From: Halomonas sp. UBA3074
GTDB taxonomy: Bacteria > Pseudomonadota > Gammaproteobacteria > Pseudomonadales > Halomonadaceae
Direction: 5' to 3'
Length of the DNA stretch: 64,000 nucleotides
NCBI RefSeq assembly: GCF_002366715.1
Contig: NZ_DFBS01000012.1
Span: forward strand, 1 to 64,000
The number at the start of each line of letters is the position of its first letter. The stretch's first letter is position 1. Made by a program: the position numbers and the translations under genes. The notes beneath the pieces are model-generated. The model ran no database searches. It saw nothing but the letters and a program-made list of their open reading frames with translations, and was not told the DNA's origin. Below, in pieces: positions 35,522 to 43,946 of this stretch.

Positions 35522-36589
35522 ATGACATTGGCGACTATGACCTATCGTTTGCTCCCCGAATGGTATCCCCAAGACGGGATACAGTTGACCTGGCCACGCC
35601 CTGAGGGCGATTGGGCGCCTTTACTGGCGCGCATCGAAGCCACCCTGGAACGTATTGTCATCGCGACTGCCCGTTTTCAGCGGGTGTTGATCTGCGTGCC
35701 TGATCCCTCCACGCAGCAGCGTTTGGCCGGCACCTTCGACGCTTACGGCGTACCTGCCTCCCGACTGCAGCTTATTGTCGCACCCACCGACGATACCTGG
35801 GCGCGAGACCATGGGCCGATCAGTGTTATCGATGAACAGGGCCAACTTATGATGCTTGATTACACCTTTACCGGCTGGGGCGGCAAATTCCCCGCCGAGC
35901 AGGATAACAGGCTCACCCAGTGGCTTGCCGACGCAGGCACGTGGGCGTGTCCGGTAACGGCACGCAGTATGGTATTGGAAGGCGGCGGTATCGAAACCGA
36001 CGGGGAAGGCACCCTGTTGACCACCGAAGCCTGCCTGCTCAACCCCAATCGCAATCCAGCCCTGACGCGTGCCGATGTAGAAGCCCAGCTCGCCCAAGAT
36101 TTAGGCGTTGATCGCGTTTTGTGGTTAGCCAACGGCCACTTAGAGGGTGACGATACCGACAGCCATATCGATACCCTTGCCCGCTTTTGCGACCCATCGA
36201 CCATCGCCTATATCCGCTGCGACGACCCTAATGACCCGCACTATTCAGCGCTGGCGGCGATGGAGCAGGAGTTGCAGGCCTTCCGACAACGCAATGGGGA
36301 ACCTTACCGACTGATCGCGCTACCGTGGCCACAGGCTTGTTTCGACCCTGAAGACGGCCATCGCCTGCCTGCCACCTATGCGAACTTTTTAATCATCAAT
36401 CAGGCTGTTCTGGTGCCCACTTACGGCGATCCCGCGGATGTCACTGCCCTGCACGCGCTCGCCGATGCGTTTCCTGAGCACACGCTCATTCCGATTGAGT
36501 GCGTTAGCGTCATTCGCCAACACGGCAGCCTGCACTGTTTAACCATGCAGCTTCCCCAAGGCACGCTTGCCCAAGACACGCTTGGCTGA
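35522..36589 (+). CDS. aguA: Agmatine deiminase family protein
   Basis: 355 residues of the guanidino-modifying (PAD_porph) family. Features are WARDHGP, the Gly-rich EGGGIETDG, H-x-D motifs (GHLEGDDTDSHIDTLARF) and the catalytic Cys near the C-terminus in HGSLHCLTMQ. It should hydrolyse agmatine to N-carbamoylputrescine and ammonia. The first ATG at 35522 has no clear Shine-Dalgarno and a second at 35537 (MTYRLLPEW) is equally possible. It is followed by its pathway partner after 49 bp. The 220-bp gap to the lol operon shows no reliable promoter. Confidence 0.88.
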   Translation: MTLATMTYRLLPEWYPQDGIQLTWPRPEGDWAPLLARIEATLERIVIATARFQRVLICVPDPSTQQRLAGTFDAYGVPASRLQLIVAPTDDTWARDHGPISVIDEQGQLMMLDYTFTGWGGKFPAEQDNRLTQWLADAGTWACPVTARSMVLEGGGIETDGEGTLLTTEACLLNPNRNPALTRADVEAQLAQDLGVDRVLWLANGHLEGDDTDSHIDTLARFCDPSTIAYIRCDDPNDPHYSALAAMEQELQAFRQRNGEPYRLIALPWPQACFDPEDGHRLPATYANFLIINQAVLVPTYGDPADVTALHALADAFPEHTLIPIECVSVIRQHGSLHCLTMQLPQGTLAQDTLG

Positions 36590-36638
36590 GACGCATTGCC
36601 CAACGCTTAGCCGATACTGACTGAATAAAGGAGTCATC

Positions 36639-37553
36639 ATGTCGATGAAAGTAAGCTCGTCACTAGCCGTCGCGGTTGTGCAGCAACCCGCTTGGCCGGA
36701 TAAAGCTAAAAGCCTGTCAGCCAGCGAAGAAGGTATTCGCAACGCCGTTGAGCAAGGCGCCCAGTTGGTGCTGCTTCAAGAGCTGCACGCGACCCACTAC
36801 TTCTGCCAATTTGAAGACCCTGCGTTGTTTGATCTAGCGGAACCGCTAGATGGCCCTACCGGCCAGCGACTTGCAGCGCTTGCTAAAGAGCTGGACATCG
36901 TCTTGGTCGGATCACTGTTCGAGCGCCGTGCACCGGGGCTTTACCACAATACGGCCGTGGTATACGACCGCCATAAAGGCCGTGTTGGTCAGTACCGTAA
37001 GATGCATATTCCCGATGACCCTGGGTTTTACGAGAAGTTTTATTTTACCCCTGGCGACCATGATAGCGCCCGCGGCGAAGGCTTTACCCCGATTGACACC
37101 TCGGTAGGCCGTCTCGGCGTCTTGGTCTGCTGGGATCAGTGGTATCCGGAAGCTGCCCGCTTAATGGCCCTGGCAGGCGCGGACCTGCTGCTTTATCCCA
37201 CTGCCATCGGCTGGGATCCCAACGATGAGATGGCTGAAAAAACGCGCCAGAAAGATGCCTGGACCGTCATTCAGCGCGCCCACGGTGTCGCCAACGGTTT
37301 GCCCGTTCTAGTCGCTAACCGGGTAGGCTTCGAAGCGGATCACTCCGGTGTGGGTGACGGCATTCAGTTTTGGGGCGGCAGCTTTATTTGCGGTCCGCAG
37401 GGGGAGTTACTGGCTCATGCTGGCGAAGCGAGTGAGCAGTTAGTCGTTCAGTTGGACATGGCACGCAGTGAAAACACCCGTCGGATCTGGCCTTACCTAC
37501 GGGATCGCCGTATTGATGCCTATGGGGATCTCACTCGTCGCTACCGCGATTAA
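36639..37553 (+). CDS. aguB: N-carbamoylputrescine amidase
   Basis: 304 residues of the nitrilase family with the Glu-Lys-Cys triad: LQELH (Glu), QYRKMHIPDD (Lys) and LVCWDQWYPEAAR (Cys). It hydrolyses N-carbamoylputrescine to putrescine, CO2 and ammonia, so with the upstream deiminase it completes the agmatine-to-putrescine route. AAAGGAG lies before the ATG, and a strong terminator follows the stop. The pair is on the plus strand between two minus-strand blocks. Confidence 0.93.
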   Translation: MSMKVSSSLAVAVVQQPAWPDKAKSLSASEEGIRNAVEQGAQLVLLQELHATHYFCQFEDPALFDLAEPLDGPTGQRLAALAKELDIVLVGSLFERRAPGLYHNTAVVYDRHKGRVGQYRKMHIPDDPGFYEKFYFTPGDHDSARGEGFTPIDTSVGRLGVLVCWDQWYPEAARLMALAGADLLLYPTAIGWDPNDEMAEKTRQKDAWTVIQRAHGVANGLPVLVANRVGFEADHSGVGDGIQFWGGSFICGPQGELLAHAGEASEQLVVQLDMARSENTRRIWPYLRDRRIDAYGDLTRRYRD

Positions 37554-37583
37554 TGATTCGCCCATTAGGGGCTTTAAAAAAAC

Positions 37584-37617
37584 GCCTGCCAGGGATCAAT
37601 ACCCAGGCAGGCTTTTT
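37584..37617. terminator. Terminator after aguB, shared with the mutT operon
   Basis: GCCTGCC and GGCAGGC form the stem with an inner GGG-CCC extension, followed on the plus strand by TTTTT; A-runs on the other side make it usable from the minus strand too. It ends aguAB and can end the secA-argJ-mutT transcript that converges at 37658. Confidence 0.88.
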
Positions 37618-37657
37618 AATAGCAAAGCACCCAATTTAAGCGTTCTGGATAGACGGT

Positions 37658-38614
37658 TTACTTCCAGAAATCGCGAATAGAAGCGATGCCTTGCGCCCCC
37701 ACTGCACGGGCGTGATTGGCATCAAAGCGGGTCATACCCCCCAATGCGAACACCGGCATACCGGCACGTTCCACCAACTGCTGGAAGTCATGCCAGCCGA
37801 GCGGCGCGACCTCAGGATGGGAGGGTGTGGTGCGCAGGGGTGACAAACTCACGAAATCACAACCTAATACCGCCGCCTGAGTCAGCTGCTTTTGGTGGTG
37901 GGTCGATGCGGAAAGCCACTTGTTTTCAGCAATCGGACGACGCTCAAGCTGCATTAAACGCTCGCTGGTCAAATGGATGCCATCCGCGTCGATGTGGTCT
38001 AGCAAGCTGGGCTCACCATTCAGCAGCAGCCGCGCACCATGTGCACGACAAAGGCTCAAGGCACGCTGTGCGCGGGCAAGATAAGCCGCTTCGTCCAACT
38101 GCTTGGCGCGCAGTTGCACAAGGCGAATCTTGTCTTCGCGCAATGCGCGCTCCAAATAGGCATCGAAACGCGCTTCGTCAGCCTCTTCACCGGTAATCAA
38201 ATACTCGGTGGGTAGCCTTACCGCCCGTAGAATCGGCAAGTTGGCTGCTGGGAAGGGGTAGTTGGAGAGCTCGCTCATGGGCACCCAACGTACCGCCTGA
38301 CCTTCACGACCAAAAGGTTCGCCAGCAAACTCGTGCACCTGCCATACATCCAGCAAAATATGCTTGTCTGGATACTCGTGGTGCACCCGAATCAACGGCT
38401 GAGCAGAGAGAATTTCAACGCCCAACTCCTCATGCAGCTCGCGCTTCAATCCCTCAAGCCCGGTTTCATAAGGCGCCAGTTTGCCGCCTGGAAATTCCCA
38501 TAGCCCGCCATGGTCGACATTAGATGGTCGACGTGCGATCAGGACCTGCTGTTGATCGGCACTAATAATCGCAGCTGCCGCGACGTGAACCCTGCGTTTT
38601 ACCTTTATGCTCAT
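37658..38614 (-). CDS. Nudix hydrolase (MutT-like) fused to a ThiE-like domain
   Basis: 318 residues. Residues 1-130 are a MutT-type Nudix domain with the box G-x5-E-x7-REL-x-EE-x-GV (GGKLAPYETG then RELHEELGV). Residues about 150-318 resemble the TIM-barrel thiamine-phosphate synthase family (VQLRAKQL, LNGEPSLLDHIDADGIHL, ALGGM). The Nudix part should hydrolyse 8-oxo-dGTP. The thiE-like part lacks clear evidence of activity. The same fusion is seen in Pseudomonas and relatives behind secA-argJ. Confidence 0.88.
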   Translation of the reverse strand: MSIKVKRRVHVAAAAIISADQQQVLIARRPSNVDHGGLWEFPGGKLAPYETGLEGLKRELHEELGVEILSAQPLIRVHHEYPDKHILLDVWQVHEFAGEPFGREGQAVRWVPMSELSNYPFPAANLPILRAVRLPTEYLITGEEADEARFDAYLERALREDKIRLVQLRAKQLDEAAYLARAQRALSLCRAHGARLLLNGEPSLLDHIDADGIHLTSERLMQLERRPIAENKWLSASTHHQKQLTQAAVLGCDFVSLSPLRTTPSHPEVAPLGWHDFQQLVERAGMPVFALGGMTRFDANHARAVGAQGIASIRDFWK

Positions 38615-38729
38615 ATACTCATTTACTCGTTACGTCTTGATCCACTGCGCGCACCCATTCAGTGACATCGGTGTTATCTCGCTGCGCTTGCCTTTTTCAT
38701 GTCCACTGCCCTACACCCGGGTCAGTTGA

Positions 38730-39959
38730 CTAGCTTCGGTAATCCGCGTTGATAGACACGTAGTCATGGGAGAGGTCAGAAGTCCACACGGTGGCACTCT
38801 CTTCGCCGCGCCCCAAGTTAATGCGAATGGTGATTTCCGGCTGCGCCATCACAGCGCTGCCTGCTTCTTCGGTGTAGCCTGCGGCACGCCCACCCTGCTC
38901 GACTAAACGCACATCGCCAAGATCAATTACCACACGGTTGACGTCGAAGTCGTTGACAGGCGCACGACCAACGGCGGCCAGAATGCGCCCCCAGTTGGCG
39001 TCCGAGGCATAAAGCGCCGTTTTTACCAACGGTGAATGCGCAACGGTAAAGGCGACATCAAGTGCCTCTTGACGACTCTGCGCTTCACCCACCTGCAGAG
39101 TAACGAACTTCGTCGCGCCTTCTGCATCGCGAATAATCGCTTGCGCCAGCTCGGTCATTACTCGCTGTAAGGCGTTGCTGAACGCGGCTATCTGCGTTTC
39201 ATCGCTAATTCGCGCCCCGGCGCCGGTGGCGGCCAACATGCAAGCGTCATTGGTCGAGGTGTCACTATCGACGGTAATACAGTTGAAAGAACGATCAACG
39301 GTATCCCGCAGCAGGCGATCCAGTAACGACGCTTCGATGGCCGCATCGGTCACTACAAAGCCCAACATGGTTGCCATGTTGGGTTTGATCATGCCCGACC
39401 CTTTCGCGATGCCATTAATAGTGACCTGTTGATCGCCAATATCCACCGTCACAGTGGCGCCTTTAGCCCGCGTGTCGGTCGTCAAAATGCCTTGGCCGGC
39501 GTGTTGCCAAGCAGCACTGTCATCGGCGAGATCCTTAAGGGCAGGTGCGAAACCGGCCAGTAAGCGCTCCATCGGCAGCGGCTCACCAATTACGCCGGTC
39601 GAGAACGGCAATACTTCTTCAGCGTTTACCCCTGCCTGCTTGGCAAGCTCTGCACAGCTTGCTCGGGCATCGCGTAAGCCCGTCTCGCCAGTGCCTGCAT
39701 TGGCGTTACCGGTATTGATCAGCCAGTAGCGTGGCGAACGGTTTTCTGCACGACACTGCTCAAGATGCTGTTTGGCAACGACAACCGGCGCTGCACAAAA
39801 GGCATTGCGTGTAAACACACCCGACACCGTCGCTGTCTCGGGCAGTTCAATGACCACCACATCACGACGGTTCGGCTTTTTGATACCCGCCATTGCCACC
39901 CCAAGGCGCACCCCTTGCAAGGGCGCTAACTCTGGGAAGGGAGTGTTTCCCACCGCCAT
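38730..39959 (-). CDS. argJ: Bifunctional ornithine acetyltransferase / N-acetylglutamate synthase
   Basis: 409 residues. The autoproteolytic site is KGSGMIKPNMATMLGF, where cleavage before the Thr of ATML gives the two subunits. The C-terminal N-Y-R-S end is standard. It moves acetyl groups from acetylornithine to glutamate in arginine synthesis. It is 55 bp downstream of secA, a conserved pairing in Pseudomonas-like bacteria. Arginine made here is also the source of the agmatine used by the neighbouring aguAB. Confidence 0.95.
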   Translation of the reverse strand: MAVGNTPFPELAPLQGVRLGVAMAGIKKPNRRDVVVIELPETATVSGVFTRNAFCAAPVVVAKQHLEQCRAENRSPRYWLINTGNANAGTGETGLRDARASCAELAKQAGVNAEEVLPFSTGVIGEPLPMERLLAGFAPALKDLADDSAAWQHAGQGILTTDTRAKGATVTVDIGDQQVTINGIAKGSGMIKPNMATMLGFVVTDAAIEASLLDRLLRDTVDRSFNCITVDSDTSTNDACMLAATGAGARISDETQIAAFSNALQRVMTELAQAIIRDAEGATKFVTLQVGEAQSRQEALDVAFTVAHSPLVKTALYASDANWGRILAAVGRAPVNDFDVNRVVIDLGDVRLVEQGGRAAGYTEEAGSAVMAQPEITIRINLGRGEESATVWTSDLSHDYVSINADYRS

Positions 39960-40014
39960 GATTCTCTCCTTTTCGGCAACCCTGGGTCAGCCGATATGTC
40001 AGACACAATCGCTG

Positions 40015-42747
40015 TTAGCTTAATTTTCCACAGCACTGCTTGTACTTTTTACCCGAACCACAAGAGCAGGGGTCATTACGGCCTACTTTGGGACCTTCGC
40101 GACGCACCGGGCGACCTTCATTACCCGGCGCCTCTTGCTCGTTTTCAGACGGTTCAGGGGCCGGAGCGTCGTGTCGGCTAGCGGCCGTGGCCGTTTCACG
40201 CTCCAGCGCTTCGCGGCGTTGACGCTCTAAAGCATCCACTTCTTCGGGCTGGCGAACCTGCACGTGGCTCAGAATACGCGTTACATCTTCTTTGATGTGT
40301 TCAAGCAGGTGCTGGAAGAGCTCGAACGACTCACGCTTGTACTCCTGCTTGGGGTTTTTCTGAGCGTACCCACGCAGGTGAATACCGCGACGCAGGTGAT
40401 CCATTGATTGAAGGTGCTCTTTCCAGCGTGTATCGAGTACCTGCAGCATGACTTGTTTCTCAAAGCGACGAATCAATTTCTCGCCCGCTGCCGCGACTTT
40501 CGCCGCGTAGGACTCGCGATGCATGGTTTGCAACCGCTCGCGCAACTGCTCTTCGCTAAAGCGATCATCTTCAGCTGCCCACTTGACCACCGGCACGTCC
40601 AGGTTGAACTCTGTTTTTAAGTGCGCTTCCAGACCTGGCAAGTCCCACTGCTCGGGCAGGCTCTGCGGGGGAACATAGTCGCTAATCGCTGATTCCATGA
40701 CCTCTTCGCGAATACCGATAACGGCATCGGCAATATTATCCGCGGCGAGCACTTCATTACGCTGGTCGTAAATGACCCGGCGCTGATCATTGGCAACATC
40801 ATCGTATTCGAGCAACTGCTTGCGGATATCGAAGTTACGTCCTTCGACTTTTTTCTGGGCACGCTCAACGGCGTTGGAGACCATCTTATGCTCAATGGCT
40901 TCGCCATGCTCAAGCCCCAACGCCTGCATCAGACGCTTGACGCGATCAGAGCCAAACAACCGCATCAGGCTGTCTTCTAGCGATAGGAAGAAGCGCGTGG
41001 AGCCGGGATCGCCCTGGCGGCCAGCACGCCCCCGCAACTGGTTATCGATACGCCGTGACTCGTGACGCTCGGAGCCCACTACATGCAAGCCGCCAGCAGC
41101 CAGCACACCATCATGACGCGCCTGCCATTCAGCCTTTAACGCATCGATCTGCTCTTGGCTGGGGTTTTGCAGTTTAGCGGCTTCTGCTTCCCAATTGCCG
41201 CCCAGTACGATATCGGTACCCCGCCCGGCCATGTTGGTAGCGATGGTAATCGCTCCCGGACGGCCCGCCTGAGCAATAATCTCGGCTTCGCTCTGGTGCT
41301 GCTTGGCGTTAAGCACGTTGAAGTTAAGGCCTGCCTCGCGCATTAGGTTGGCAAGGTACTCGGATGTTTCAATCGAGGCGGTACCGACCAACACGGGGCG
41401 ACCGGCTTCAGTCTCGGTTTTGACATCTTTGATAATCGCTTCGTACTTCTCTTCGGCGCTTAAGTACACCAAATCATTTAAGTCTTTGCGCGCCAAGGGG
41501 CGGTTAGTGGGGATGACCACCACGTCCAGCCCATAAATCTGGCGAAACTCGAAAGCTTCGGTATCGGCAGTACCGGTCATACCGGCCAGTTTGTCATACA
41601 GGCGGAAATAGTTCTGGAAAGTGGTCGAAGCAAGCGTTTGGCTTTCCCGCTGAACCGTTACGCCCTCTTTGGCCTCAACAGCCTGATGCAAACCTTCCGA
41701 CCAGCGGCGGCCTGGCATCGAACGGCCGGTGTGCTCATCGACGATGACCACCTGCCCTTCGGAAACGATGTAATCAACATCGCGATGATAAAGGTAACGT
41801 GCACGCAAGGCCGAGTGCATGTGCTGCAGCAGATTGAGGTTTTGCGCGGCATAGAGCGATTCTTCATCACCCAATAAGCCTTCAGCACGCATCAGCTCTT
41901 CTACTTTATTGTGCCCTTGCTCAGTCAGCTCGACCTGCTTCTGCTTCTCGTCGACTAAGAAGTCGCCCACGACAGGGGCTTCCTCGTCTTCAATCTCTTC
42001 ACCTTTCTCTAACTGTTGGGCCAGTTGATTGACGACTTTATAGAGATCGGTGTTTTCGTCTACCGCGCCTGAAATGATCAGCGGTGTGCGCGCTTCATCG
42101 ATGAGAATCGAGTCGACTTCATCGACAATGGCGTAGTGCAGGCCACGCTGCACTTTATCCTCTAGTGAAAACGCCATGTTATCGCGTAGATAATCAAAGC
42201 CGAATTCGTTATTGGTGCCGTAAGTGATATCACACTGATAGGCATGGCGCTTCTCTTCGCCCGTCTGGCCGGAAAAGATAACGCCAACTGAAAGGCCGAG
42301 AAATTCATACAGCGGGCGCATCCACTCCGCGTCACGGCGAGCCAGGTAGTCGTTCACCGTCACGACGTGAACACCTTTCCCCGGCAGCGCATTCAAATAC
42401 ACCGCGAGTGTGGCCACCAGGGTTTTACCTTCACCGGTCTTCATTTCTGCAATGCGACCACGATGAAGCGTCATGCCCCCTACCATTTGGACATCAAAAT
42501 GACGCATGCCCATGACGCGTTTACTGGCTTCACGGACAATCGCAAAAGCGGGCGCTAACAGCGTATCAAGAGACTCGCCTGCTTCCAGTCGCTCGCGTAG
42601 CTGGGCGGTCTTTTGCTGTAAATCAGCAGCACTCAGTGCCTCGAACTCTGCTTCAAGCGCGTTGATTTGCGGCACATTTTTGTGCATGCGTTTAACGTCG
42701 CGGTCATTTTTGGAACCGACAACTTTACGTAACAAATTATTAAGCAT
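40015..42747 (-). CDS. secA: Protein translocase ATPase SecA
   Basis: 910 residues. NBD1 has the Walker A of KTGEGKTLVA and DEVDSILIDEART, and the PPXD, NBD2 (TNMAGRGTDI), scaffold and two-helix finger regions are in order. The tail is a zinc-binding NDPCSCGSGKKYKQCCGK that binds SecB and lipids. It drives preproteins through SecYEG. The ATG is preceded by a weak TTGGAT Shine-Dalgarno that lies in a predicted RNA helix. The upstream small ORF and this leader are described separately. Confidence 0.97.
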   Translation of the reverse strand: MLNNLLRKVVGSKNDRDVKRMHKNVPQINALEAEFEALSAADLQQKTAQLRERLEAGESLDTLLAPAFAIVREASKRVMGMRHFDVQMVGGMTLHRGRIAEMKTGEGKTLVATLAVYLNALPGKGVHVVTVNDYLARRDAEWMRPLYEFLGLSVGVIFSGQTGEEKRHAYQCDITYGTNNEFGFDYLRDNMAFSLEDKVQRGLHYAIVDEVDSILIDEARTPLIISGAVDENTDLYKVVNQLAQQLEKGEEIEDEEAPVVGDFLVDEKQKQVELTEQGHNKVEELMRAEGLLGDEESLYAAQNLNLLQHMHSALRARYLYHRDVDYIVSEGQVVIVDEHTGRSMPGRRWSEGLHQAVEAKEGVTVQRESQTLASTTFQNYFRLYDKLAGMTGTADTEAFEFRQIYGLDVVVIPTNRPLARKDLNDLVYLSAEEKYEAIIKDVKTETEAGRPVLVGTASIETSEYLANLMREAGLNFNVLNAKQHQSEAEIIAQAGRPGAITIATNMAGRGTDIVLGGNWEAEAAKLQNPSQEQIDALKAEWQARHDGVLAAGGLHVVGSERHESRRIDNQLRGRAGRQGDPGSTRFFLSLEDSLMRLFGSDRVKRLMQALGLEHGEAIEHKMVSNAVERAQKKVEGRNFDIRKQLLEYDDVANDQRRVIYDQRNEVLAADNIADAVIGIREEVMESAISDYVPPQSLPEQWDLPGLEAHLKTEFNLDVPVVKWAAEDDRFSEEQLRERLQTMHRESYAAKVAAAGEKLIRRFEKQVMLQVLDTRWKEHLQSMDHLRRGIHLRGYAQKNPKQEYKRESFELFQHLLEHIKEDVTRILSHVQVRQPEEVDALERQRREALERETATAASRHDAPAPEPSENEQEAPGNEGRPVRREGPKVGRNDPCSCGSGKKYKQCCGKLS

Positions 42748-42749
42748 GA

Positions 42750-42881
42750 AAAATCCAAATATTCACAAACAACCCATCGGACTTTGTCTTGCATTGCAGA
42801 ACCTTTCTGCAACGTATTTACCTATCAGCGTAGGCAATTACCTATCGGCATAGGGACAAAGTAAGCATCGTGACAGCCTAT
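42750..42881 (-). promoter_or_regulatory. Structured leader between the small ORF and secA
   Basis: In the minus-strand RNA, AAAGUCCGA (42777-42785) can pair over 9 bp, with two G-U pairs, to UUGGAUUUU (42750-42758), which covers the secA Shine-Dalgarno. The overlapping GACAAAGU (42781-42788) can instead pair perfectly with ACUUUGUC (42855-42862), 20-27 nt after the stop of the small ORF. These helices exclude each other. Two further hairpins, CCUAU/AUAGG at 42841-42854 and UUGCAGA/UCUGCAA at 42794-42812, lie inside the larger loop. GATAGGTAA occurs twice. Confidence 0.5.
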
Positions 42882-43232
42882 TCAATGGGAAGGCGGGCCG
42901 CGCTGGGTCAAGACATCGCGCGCGGCTACCCGCAGTGTCATCGGCGCCAACCAACTGCTGAGCTGCCGAACCGGGGCAAAACGCTGGGGCCGTTGCGCCC
43001 AACGGCGAAGCGCACGCTGACGCTTAGCCACCCAGTGCGACTGCGCACGCAAGATCGCGGGTACCCATAAACAGATAGTGATACTGCGGTCGCCACCGCG
43101 GAAGGCATCCGTAGGGCTTAAGCTTGCGGGTAAGAGACAGCTCACTAACAGCCCGGCCAGCCACCAACGCGCTAAGCCGTAGCGACGATGTCGTCGCGGC
43201 AAAGCTGATTGAACATCAAGCGTAGCTGTCAT
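42882..43232 (-). CDS. Candidate secretion-monitoring arrest peptide upstream of secA
   Basis: 116 residues in the same orientation as secA, with its stop 134 bp before the secA ATG. A basic N-region (R13, R14, R16, R17, R22) precedes a hydrophobic core (about 23-38), as in a signal sequence or anchor. The C-terminus reads TQRGPPSH, placing R111-G112-P113-P114 two residues before the stop. Arrest peptides upstream of sec genes such as SecM (RAGP) and the RAPP group have comparable endings. The sequence is otherwise unlike known SecM proteins. The start has AGGAG 12 nt upstream, rather far. It could instead be an ordinary hypothetical protein; in Pseudomonas an unassigned gene also lies between secA and dciA. 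Confidence 0.55.
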   Translation of the reverse strand: MTATLDVQSALPRRHRRYGLARWWLAGLLVSCLLPASLSPTDAFRGGDRSITICLWVPAILRAQSHWVAKRQRALRRWAQRPQRFAPVRQLSSWLAPMTLRVAARDVLTQRGPPSH

Positions 43233-43343
43233 GCTGTAGACCGGCTCCTGAGCGTGGTAAAGTTGACTAATCAGCCATCGGCGAAGGTGGCCGACGTCAT
43301 TAGTAGCGGTGCCTAAAATAGCAGCACCCTAGGAATTAAGCGT

Positions 43344-43808
43344 ATGAGTATAAAGGTTAAGCGTTCTCGCGCACAGCCCATTGCCCGCCTGCTCAGCAAG
43401 TCCGGCGATATTAATCAGTTAATGCGCCTATCGCGTTTGATTGATCAGGCTCAACGGCATCTTCGCGCGCATCTACCGGAAGAGATGCGTGAACATATTT
43501 TTGTCGGTGGTTTTCGCGAAGGGCGTTTAACGCTCATCAGCGGCCAAGCCAGCTGGCTAACCTGGCTACGTTTTGAACAGCGGCGCTTGTTAGAACTACT
43601 GCATCAACTGCCCGGTTTTGAAGGCGTTAGCGGCTTTACCTTCAAGGTACGCCCCGTGCGCCCAATCGTGGCCCCACCACGCAACACCCGCCGCCTTTCA
43701 GCGGATGCTGGGAAGACACTGGCCGAGTGCGCAGAGGATACGTCCAATCCGGCCTTAAAACGCGCTCTTGAACGCTTGGCGTCGCATGCGCGAGTACCTA
43801 GTGAATAA
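43344..43808 (+). CDS. dciA: DciA (DUF721) family replicative helicase loader
   Basis: 154 residues with the DUF721 fold, basic helix then short beta segments (HIFVGGFREGRLTLISGQASWLTWLRF). It loads DnaB in bacteria without DnaC. The C-terminus is Ala-Glu-rich and looks flexible. It is on the plus strand between the divergent small ORF and the convergent lpxC, as in P. aeruginosa. AGGA lies upstream of the ATG. Confidence 0.9.
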   Translation: MSIKVKRSRAQPIARLLSKSGDINQLMRLSRLIDQAQRHLRAHLPEEMREHIFVGGFREGRLTLISGQASWLTWLRFEQRRLLELLHQLPGFEGVSGFTFKVRPVRPIVAPPRNTRRLSADAGKTLAECAEDTSNPALKRALERLASHARVPSE

Positions 43809-43849
43809 GCGCGGCCCGCTAATGAAACAGTCTACCCTCTAAAACGCAT

Positions 43850-43876
43850 AAAGCACCGCCTGGGCGGTGCTTTAAT
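43850..43876. terminator. Bidirectional terminator between dciA and lpxC
   Basis: AAAGCACCGC and GCGGTGCTTT form a 10-bp perfect stem with a CTGG loop, followed on the plus strand by AAT and T residues and flanked on the other side by A-rich sequence. It can end both convergent genes. Confidence 0.8.
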
Positions 43877-43946
43877 AATGTGGCCATGCTTACCAGACAT
43901 TCGCGATGTGTTCGCTCATCCAGCAGCGTCACCCAGCGCGATGTAG

